The position numbers were made by a program, and so were the translations under genes. Below the pieces are notes generated by a model. That model was not told where the DNA came from. It searched no databases and was given only the letters and a program-made list of their open reading frames with translations. Below, in pieces: positions 14,836 through 19,679 of a DNA stretch of 19,679 nt; within the stretch, counting starts at the first letter, position 1, and each line of letters begins with the position of its first letter. This DNA is from an uncultured Pedobacter sp. (GTDB lineage: Bacteria > Bacteroidota > Bacteroidia > Sphingobacteriales > Sphingobacteriaceae). The stretch lies in assembly GCA_946478755.1 (NCBI GenBank), contig CAMLDJ010000078.1, forward strand, positions 1-19,679, in the 5' to 3' direction.

Positions 14836-16206
14836 TCAACCTGGCAATTCCTCGATCATCAAAATTTTTGTTCTTGTTTGAAACCTAAAAAAGAGAAGGG
14901 TAGAGGCGCTGAGCAGTCCGAAGGTTAACCCATACCAGATTCCGTTAACACCCAAGCCAAGTACGATGCCAAGCAGATAGCCAAGAGGAATTCCTATGAT
15001 CCAGTAGGCGATAAAAGTAATCAGAGTAGGTATATTCACGTCTCCAATGCCCCTTAAAACGCCCAATCCGACTACCTGAGTCCCATCAAATAATTGAAAG
15101 AAACCGGCAATGACCAGCAACTGTGCAGCAATGTTGATAACTGCGATGTCTTCCGTATAAATATAAGGCAGGAAGTTGTTGGCCAGGATAAACAGGATAG
15201 CGGTCATACTCATAAATAAGAGAATAACATGATAGCTGGCAATTGCAGACTTCCTTAGATCAGAGAAATTCCGCATTCCGAAATTGTTACCCGTTTTAAT
15301 GGTAGCCGCAGCTGCGACGCCACTGGCCATCATATAGGTGACAGAAGCCAGGTTAATTGCTACCTGGTGTGCAGCCTGCTCAACAGCACCTATAGTTCCT
15401 ATCAATATTGCGGCGCCACTAAAAGCACTGATCTCAAAGGAATATTGCAAAGCGACAGGAGCTCCGATCTTTACAATTTTCCGGCCTCTTACTTGGTCAA
15501 AGAAATTAATCCGGAAGCTTTGTATGTAGGGTTTAAAATGTTTAGACCGCAAAACATAAGCGGACATAACAACAGCCATAAGGGTACGGTCTATAAGGGT
15601 ACTCAGTCCAACGCCCTTAACGCCCATTGGCGCAATACCAAACATTCCTTTTACAAATAGGATGCCGAGTAGGATATTTAGCAGATTACCCCATATAGAA
15701 ACAAACATGGCTTGTTTGGTAAATCCAAGCCCCTCGGCGAATTGCTTAAAAGTCTGAAAAACCATTAGGGGAATAATAGATATGCCCAGGTAACTGAGGT
15801 AAGGTTTGGCATAGCGGACTACCGCCGGTGACTGCCCGATATGATCGATCACTAATAGAGTACCCAGATATACGAAGCCATAGAGCAGAATCGAGGTGAA
15901 AAAATTGATGATCAGGCTGTTTGATAAGAGCTTGCCACATTCTTCATAGTTTTTTCTGCCATTTTCCTGCGCAATTAAAGGCGTTAGTCCGTACGCAATT
16001 CCCATTCCCAGGACCAGGATGAGCATGAATAAACTGTTCACCAGCGAAACTGCCGCCAGCTGGATCGTGCCAGCAAAATGGCCAACGATCACACTGTCTG
16101 CCAGGTGCACCAATGTATGCCCCAGCTGAGAGACCACAATTGGCATGGCCAGCCGTAAATTGTCTGAATAATAAGGTTTGTACTTGATATATAAACGCGC
16201 CAACAT
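14836..16206 (-). CDS. MATE family multidrug efflux transporter
   Basis: This 456-residue protein has about 12 membrane segments in two similar halves and is of the normal MatE length. The first half opens with LRLAMPIVVSQLGHTLVHLADSVIVGHFAG, the NorM-type entry with its conserved polar TM1. GMGIAYGLTPLIAQENGR follows, and the second half opens IVKIGAPVALQYSFEISAFS. It continues with YMMASGVAAAATIKTGNNFG and FQLFDGTQVVGLGVLRGIGD, a hallmark loop of the family. Members export cationic or aromatic compounds using Na+ or H+. The substrate cannot be told. The ATG at 16206 is 2 bases from an 8-bp inverted repeat. An AlbA_2-type gene lies 125 bases upstream on the same strand and could be its regulator. 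Confidence 0.92.
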   Translation of the reverse strand: MLARLYIKYKPYYSDNLRLAMPIVVSQLGHTLVHLADSVIVGHFAGTIQLAAVSLVNSLFMLILVLGMGIAYGLTPLIAQENGRKNYEECGKLLSNSLIINFFTSILLYGFVYLGTLLVIDHIGQSPAVVRYAKPYLSYLGISIIPLMVFQTFKQFAEGLGFTKQAMFVSIWGNLLNILLGILFVKGMFGIAPMGVKGVGLSTLIDRTLMAVVMSAYVLRSKHFKPYIQSFRINFFDQVRGRKIVKIGAPVALQYSFEISAFSGAAILIGTIGAVEQAAHQVAINLASVTYMMASGVAAAATIKTGNNFGMRNFSDLRKSAIASYHVILLFMSMTAILFILANNFLPYIYTEDIAVINIAAQLLVIAGFFQLFDGTQVVGLGVLRGIGDVNIPTLITFIAYWIIGIPLGYLLGIVLGLGVNGIWYGLTFGLLSASTLLFFRFQTRTKILMIEELPG

Positions 16207-16207
16207 A

Positions 16208-16242
16208 GGCGCAAAAGTCGGCTTTTTACCTTGATTTGCGCC
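16208..16242 (-). promoter_or_regulatory. Perfect 8-bp inverted repeat abutting the MATE start codon
   Basis: GGCGCAAA (16208-16215) and TTTGCGCC (16235-16242) are exact inverted repeats 19 bases apart; the near arm is one base from the ATG on the minus strand. On that strand GACTTTTG (16219-16212) is one mismatch from a -7 box and overlaps the near arm, so the repeat could be an operator over the promoter or, if transcribed, a stem at the start. Confidence 0.5.
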
Positions 16243-16331
16243 CCGAATTCATCAATTAAATTTCGAACCCTGATTTAAAACGTTTAAAATAATATAAAGT
16301 GTTGTGAAATGAATTTAGCATGACAAGGTGC

Positions 16332-16958
16332 TTATTGAATTGTGGTAAAATACTCTTCCTTTTCAGAAGAATGTGGCCTAATCAGGCCGCTTATAATTAA
16401 ACTTACTAGTATCTTCTGAGCCTGTCTGTAGGAGCTTCTGGTCAATTTGCTAAACTCTTTTAGGGTAATTCTCCCTTTTTCGGCGAGGTGCTCAAAAAGC
16501 TTTTTTTCCTGTTCGGTATAAGTGATGAGCTGTCCGCTACCGTCCACACTTTTTTTAATAACATCTACAATAATTTTGCTTGCCAGCAGGCTTTTGTCTT
16601 TAACCCGGTAATATACCCACCATTTCTTGTTTTCATCAAGGGCATAGTGAGGCTTGGTATCACTGGACGCGATCTTTACAATCAGTATCAGCTTATCATC
16701 AACATATACCTCCTCAAACTCGGGTTCAATGGCCGGTTTGCAGAACTGATGTGCCGATTTGGTGATCATATAGCGTTCTTCATCTTCCGACTTTACCCCT
16801 TTAATACTGCCATCATCGGCAACGCCGATTAGGAGTTGCCCGCCCATATTATTCGCAAATGCCACTAGGCTTTTCGCTATCTTCTCATTGCTGGTTATCG
16901 TTTTCTTGAAATCCAATGTAGTACCTTCACCCTGTAAAATTAGTTTTCTGATATTCAT
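16332..16958 (-). CDS. AlbA_2 (Schlafen-type) putative DNA-binding protein
   Basis: A 208-residue protein. Residues about 5-125 show the AlbA_2 pattern: LQGEGTTLDFKKTI (the family's E-x-x-x-x-[DE]-F-K entry), then IAKSLVAFANNMGGQLLIGVADDGSIKGV, then a two-strand core and WWVYYRVKDKSL. The C-terminal part (about 150-205) looks like a winged helix: EQEKKLFEHLAEKGRITLKE, then LTRSSYRQAQKILVSLIISG. The family includes putative transcription regulators and Schlafen-like nucleic-acid enzymes. The acidic Schlafen catalytic cluster is not evident to me, so a regulator role is preferred. It is 21 bases downstream of the DUF4442 gene (probably one transcript) and upstream of the MATE gene on the same strand. 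Confidence 0.8.
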   Translation of the reverse strand: MNIRKLILQGEGTTLDFKKTITSNEKIAKSLVAFANNMGGQLLIGVADDGSIKGVKSEDEERYMITKSAHQFCKPAIEPEFEEVYVDDKLILIVKIASSDTKPHYALDENKKWWVYYRVKDKSLLASKIIVDVIKKSVDGSGQLITYTEQEKKLFEHLAEKGRITLKEFSKLTRSSYRQAQKILVSLIISGLIRPHSSEKEEYFTTIQ

Positions 16959-16979
16959 TTTTCTGTCGTCCTTAAAGCG

Positions 16980-17465
16980 TTAATAAGCTATTCGCGGTTC
17001 TTCTCCCTGATGCAGATTTCTGAGATAAACTTCATTCATCACGCTTGCACAAAGCTCCCCTTCGGCATTTGTAATTTCCATCGGATAAGCCTTTACAAAC
17101 TTACCACTGGTATTTAACGCCTCAATGGCTTCATTTAACATGTCGTCTGTAACAACGATGGTGAAATACAGGTTGCCCCGTCCGGGCTTTAGATATTGTA
17201 TAGCAGCACTTTTGAGCCATACGCGTACTTTGAAGCCAGCCCTTTGTAGCAACTGATCAAATAATAAAGCGTAAAATGGATCTGTGGCAGCATAAATAGT
17301 ACCTCCGAAAATAGAGCCGTTATAATTTTTATTGAGGAGGCTTTTTGAAATCTTAACATCAACCCCTCGAAAACCGTTATGAAATTTACGCACCCAGATG
17401 CGTTGAAATAATAAAGGAGGGTAAAAACACAAGGCCCATTTAAGAGTTTTTTCCGATACAACCAT
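16980..17465 (-). CDS. DUF4442 hotdog-fold protein (thioesterase-like)
   Basis: This 161-residue protein of the hotdog superfamily resembles DUF4442 members: LKWALCFYPPLLFQRIWV near the start, then KNYNGSIFGGTIYAATDPFY, which places the family's conserved N-x-x-G-[ST]-x-F-G-G segment on the central helix. AAIQYLKPGRGNLYFTIVV and a final EVYLRNL strand follow. Relatives are acyl-CoA thioesterases of the PaaI/YiiD type, but DUF4442 proteins have no proven reaction known to me and no clear catalytic Asp is visible here, so activity is uncertain. The ATG at 17465 is only 78 bases from the divergent 17544 gene, so they share a control region. Confidence 0.78.
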   Translation of the reverse strand: MVVSEKTLKWALCFYPPLLFQRIWVRKFHNGFRGVDVKISKSLLNKNYNGSIFGGTIYAATDPFYALLFDQLLQRAGFKVRVWLKSAAIQYLKPGRGNLYFTIVVTDDMLNEAIEALNTSGKFVKAYPMEITNAEGELCASVMNEVYLRNLHQGEEPRIAY

Positions 17466-17481
17466 GATGCCTAAATATCTG

Positions 17482-17508
17482 AAAGTTTATTGAACTTAAA
17501 AAGTTTAT
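17482..17508. repeat. 9-base direct repeat in the divergent intergenic region
   Basis: AAAGTTTAT occurs exactly at 17482-17490 and 17500-17508, starts 18 bases apart. It sits between the divergent DUF4442 and 17544 genes. Paired 9-base direct repeats can be dimer sites of response regulators; this is only a possibility in AT-rich DNA. Confidence 0.3.
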
Positions 17509-17543
17509 ATTCCTGATCAAGTAATTTTTTAGTAAATTAGGGT

Positions 17544-17849
17544 ATGTATGTATACGACACCCTAAGCGATGCAGTGGCCGACCTTGAAAAGCGCGGCTAC
17601 GAGTATGATTTTCAGCTTTCAGCTGACTATATTGAATGCAAGGCAATAGACCTTAAGCTGATGCCGGAAGAATTTGAAATTGAGGAATTCTATCGTTTCG
17701 AAGGGATGACCGATCCCGATGACAGTGCGGTGATTTATGCCATTTCTTCTCCGGTAGGAAACTTAAAAGGCGTGATCATTGACGCTTATGGCGCATATGC
17801 AGAGAACATTTCTCCTGAACTGCTGGATAAATTAAAGATTCACCATTGA
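17544..17849 (+). CDS. Conserved 101-residue protein, function unknown
   Basis: A short acidic protein (YDTLSDAVADLEKRGYEYDF, then MPEEFEIEEFYRFEGMTDPD, then DSAVIYAISSPVGNLKGVII, then DAYGAYAENISPELLDKLKI). I recall this as a common Bacteroidetes family. Its members are often labelled phosphoribosylpyrophosphate synthetase in databases, but none of the PRPP-synthase motifs (the DDxxxxxG PRPP loop, the Mg-binding histidines) is present and the length is only about a third of a real one. The label should not be carried over. No signal peptide or membrane segment; probably cytoplasmic. Monocistronic, with a divergent promoter region shared with the DUF4442 gene. Confidence 0.8.
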   Translation: MYVYDTLSDAVADLEKRGYEYDFQLSADYIECKAIDLKLMPEEFEIEEFYRFEGMTDPDDSAVIYAISSPVGNLKGVIIDAYGAYAENISPELLDKLKIHH

Positions 17850-17994
17850 TCTGAAATTAATTAAAACCTTTGTAGCTAATGACTTGTTAAGTTCTTTGAG
17901 TTTAAAATAGAACGCCATGGACCATCATGATTCTGTCGATACCAATTGCGCATCTGTATGGCTTCATCATTTTTTTAAAACAAAACATATACCT

Positions 17995-18219
17995 ATGAGA
18001 AAGTTAATTTTAAGTCTTGCTGTTGCCGGTACGCTAACCATAGCAATTTCAGCATGCAATTCGACAAAAAACGTATCAGGAAGCTCGGATAGTACGAGAG
18101 CTGATACCACGATGTCTGCCCCGGATACGTCACGGATGCCGGTGGATACGATGAGGACAATGCCACCTGATACCGCTAAAATGCCACCTGATACCACAAA
18201 AATGCCACAAACTCCATAA
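17995..18219 (+). CDS. Small lipoprotein with MPPDT repeats
   Basis: A 74-residue lipoprotein: MRKLILSLAVAGTLTIAISA then Cys21, a good lipobox (ISAC). The mature part is low in complexity, rich in Ser, Thr, Asp, Pro and Met: APDTSRMPVDTMRTMPPDT, then AKMPPDTTKMPQTP, a heptad-like repeat of M-P-P-D-T-x-K. It has the look of a flexible surface-anchored stalk, with no fold or catalytic motif. The ATG at 17995 is preferred to the longer frame starting 17917 (78 bases upstream), because only the shorter start places the signal at the N-terminus. A possible promoter (TTTG...GTTCTTTG near 17868-17897) lies upstream, and a strong terminator follows the stop. Confidence 0.75.
   Translation: MRKLILSLAVAGTLTIAISACNSTKNVSGSSDSTRADTTMSAPDTSRMPVDTMRTMPPDTAKMPPDTTKMPQTP
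18160..18209 (+). repeat. 21-base tandem repeat inside the lipoprotein gene
   Basis: ATGCCACCTGATACC-type units start at 18160 and 18181, each 21 bases and differing only in the last six, with a partial third unit at 18202. Each unit encodes one MPPDTxK copy. Such in-frame repeats change length by slippage without shifting the frame. Confidence 0.75.
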
Positions 18220-18248
18220 AAGAAGAGGCGATACATTGAAATAGGTGT

Positions 18249-18285
18249 AAAAGAGGAAGATCATTACCGATCTTCCTCTTTTTTT
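18249..18285 (+). terminator. Strong rho-independent terminator
   Basis: AAGAGGAAGATC (18251-18262) is an exact inverted repeat of GATCTTCCTCTT (18269-18280) with a 6-base loop ATTACC, extended by A/T pairs and followed by a T-run to 18285. It ends the lipoprotein transcript 30 bases after its stop; the A-rich left flank means it could also work on the minus strand. Confidence 0.93.
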
Positions 18286-18309
18286 ATCTCATTTTTTTTC
18301 AGTCCTCAA

Positions 18310-18339
18310 ATTTGTTTGTACTTTTCAGACCAAACAAAT
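18310..18339 (+). promoter_or_regulatory. Perfect 9-bp inverted repeat running into the MFS start codon
   Basis: ATTTGTTTG (18310-18318) and CAAACAAAT (18331-18339) are exact inverted repeats 12 bases apart. The right arm takes in the first two bases of the ATG at 18338. CAAATTTG (18307-18314) is one mismatch from a -7 box, so transcription may start inside the loop, making this an operator-like DNA dyad; otherwise it is an mRNA stem over the start. A second in-frame ATG at 18344 escapes the stem. Confidence 0.5.
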
Positions 18340-19567
18340 GGATATGACTGATAAAAAGAAGACCAGCAACCTGTTTTTTCTCATTCTTGTAGCCTCATTG
18401 GGCTATTTTGTAGATATATATGATCTGCTTTTATTTCTTATCATCAAAAATAAAAGCCTTGCCGCACTGAATGTCCCGGCTGATAAGATAACTGAAACAG
18501 GATTAAGTCTGATGAACTGGCAGATGGCCGGATTGCTGATAGGAGGGATTTTCTGGGGAATTTTAGGGGATAAAAAGGGAAGGCTTTCCGTGTTGTTCGG
18601 TTCTATACTTTTGTATTCGGCAGCCAATATAGCGAACGGATTTGTAACCAGCATTTCTCTTTATGCGGCATTGAGGTTTATTGCCGGACTTGGACTGGCC
18701 GGCGAACTGGGGGCAGGCATCACCCTGGTCAGTGAAAGTATGAGCAAAGAAAAAAGAGGCTATGGTACGATGCTCGTAGCCGGTATAGGACTAAGCGGGG
18801 CAGTAGCCGCTTATTTGGTAGGAGATCATTTTGAATGGCGTGTCGCCTTTTTTGTTGGCGGAGGCCTTGGCATAGTGCTATTGCTGCTGCGTATAGGTGT
18901 TTTTGAATCCGGAATGTTCGAAACTATGGCCAGGAAGGAAGTTTCGAAAGGAAATTTTTTAATGCTCTTTTCCAGCAGGAAAAGGTTTTTTAAATACTTG
19001 AACTGCATATTAATAGCGGTCCCGCTTTGGTTTGTAGTCGGCATCCTGATTGGCATTGCGCCTGATTTTGGTAAGGCCCTGCAGGCAAAAGAGGTACTTG
19101 ACAATGGAAAGGGAGTGATGTTTGCTTATGTTGGCATCTCCATAGGGGATTTTCTAACCGGTGCGCTAAGTCAGCTGTTTAAAACACGCAAGAAAATCGT
19201 TTTTATATTTCTTACCCTAACGTTTTCAGCCATGCTGTTTTACCTCTTAAATACCGGCTGGACAGCATCAGGTTTTTACACTTTGTGTTTTATATTCGGT
19301 ATTTTTACCGGCTATTGGGTGGTATTCGTTACGATATCGGCAGAGCAATTTGGTACCAATCTCAGGGCAACAGTAACCACTAGTGTACCCAATATGGTCA
19401 GGGGCTCCCTGATTCTGGTTTCCATTTTATTCCAGTGGCTACGTGTTAATATGGGAATCATAAATGCGGCCTTATGCGTAGCGATAATCACAGTAGGGCT
19501 CGCTTATATCGCACTATACAATCTGGATGAAACCTACGGTCGCGACCTTAATTTCATAGAGGATTAG
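18338..19567 (+). CDS. MFS transporter
   Basis: A 409-residue major facilitator with about 12 membrane segments. The family's loop 2-3 motif is present as GGIFWGILGDKKGRLSVLFG near residues 66-85. Segment 1 is ASLGYFVDIYDLLLFLII, with an Asp pair of the kind seen in sugar- or acid-porter branches. Segments 4-5 read LRFIAGLGLAGELGAGITLV and the loop SESMSKEKRGYGT, which is typical of the metabolite:H+ symporter group (MHS/sugar-porter-like). The second half opens with PLWFVVGILIGIAPDFG. The substrate is unknown. ATG 18338 and ATG 18344 are both possible starts. It follows the lipoprotein terminator and is probably monocistronic; no clear terminator is seen after it. Confidence 0.88.
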   Translation: MDMTDKKKTSNLFFLILVASLGYFVDIYDLLLFLIIKNKSLAALNVPADKITETGLSLMNWQMAGLLIGGIFWGILGDKKGRLSVLFGSILLYSAANIANGFVTSISLYAALRFIAGLGLAGELGAGITLVSESMSKEKRGYGTMLVAGIGLSGAVAAYLVGDHFEWRVAFFVGGGLGIVLLLLRIGVFESGMFETMARKEVSKGNFLMLFSSRKRFFKYLNCILIAVPLWFVVGILIGIAPDFGKALQAKEVLDNGKGVMFAYVGISIGDFLTGALSQLFKTRKKIVFIFLTLTFSAMLFYLLNTGWTASGFYTLCFIFGIFTGYWVVFVTISAEQFGTNLRATVTTSVPNMVRGSLILVSILFQWLRVNMGIINAALCVAIITVGLAYIALYNLDETYGRDLNFIED

Positions 19568-19644
19568 TGTCAGAATTGTGGAATAAGTCTGTCAGAAAAA
19601 TGTACTATCTGCAATTTGGAGGCTTATGCTTTTTTTATTAAGGT

Positions 19645-19652
19645 TAACTTTG
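19645..19652 (+). promoter_or_regulatory. -7 box of a gene continuing beyond the window
   Basis: TAACTTTG matches the TAnnTTTG consensus exactly, with TTTG at 19615-19618 upstream (26-base gap, longer than ideal). An ATG at 19664, 11 bases past the box, opens a frame (MEMVF...) cut by the window end. Whether it is a gene cannot be told from five codons. Confidence 0.35.
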
Positions 19653-19679
19653 ATTTTAGTTTTATGGAAATGGTGTTTA

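Noticed and set aside
1..19679. CRISPR arrays, tRNA or rRNA genes, insertion sequences
   Set aside because: I looked for regular spacer-repeat spacing, tRNA T-loop signals and transposase frames with terminal repeats and saw none; a tRNA or Rfam scan could still be run to be sure.

Overview
The window looks like chromosomal DNA of a Bacteroidota member, most likely family Sphingobacteriaceae (Pedobacter-like). The reasons are an AT-rich genome with little sign of Shine-Dalgarno sequences, several matches to the Bacteroidetes promoter (-33 TTTG / -7 TAnnTTTG), a TonB receptor with a carboxypeptidase-regulatory-like N-terminal domain, and lineage-typical families (DUF6266, DUF4833, DinB-like). 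The taxonomic call comes from gene style, not from a marker gene.

Layout. (1) 1-3.5 kb: the 3' part of gltB and complete gltD, i.e. NADPH glutamate synthase, closed by a strong terminator. (2) 3.6-5.0 kb: a lipoprotein metallophosphoesterase overlapping a secreted or outer-membrane protein of unknown role. (3) 5.0-8.0 kb: galK followed by a SpoU/TrmH RNA methyltransferase on the minus strand, divergent from galM. (4) 8.0-9.4 kb: a gene-poor stretch with a DUF6266 remnant, a possible 32-residue membrane microprotein behind a good promoter match, an 11-bp-phased tandem repeat and two compact inverted-repeat arrays. (5) 9.4-10.6 kb: a DinB-like protein and a DUF4833 secreted protein. (6) 10.6-14.6 kb, minus strand: a TonB-dependent receptor followed by a TSUP (TauE/SafE) permease, plausibly one uptake unit, with a long leader and operator-like sites. 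(7) 14.8-17.5 kb, minus strand: a DUF4442 hotdog protein, an AlbA_2-type putative DNA-binding protein and a MATE exporter. (8) 17.5-19.6 kb, plus strand: a 101-residue conserved protein, a small MPPDT-repeat lipoprotein with a perfect terminator, and an MFS transporter.

Most genes are ordinary housekeeping or accessory genes. I do not see a clear new multi-gene system such as a defence island, BGC or CRISPR. The most unusual signal is regulatory. Perfect 8-9 bp inverted repeats include or abut the start codons of three unrelated genes (metallophosphoesterase, MATE, MFS). The 8.0-9.4 kb region also holds several compact repeat arrays that no coding feature explains.
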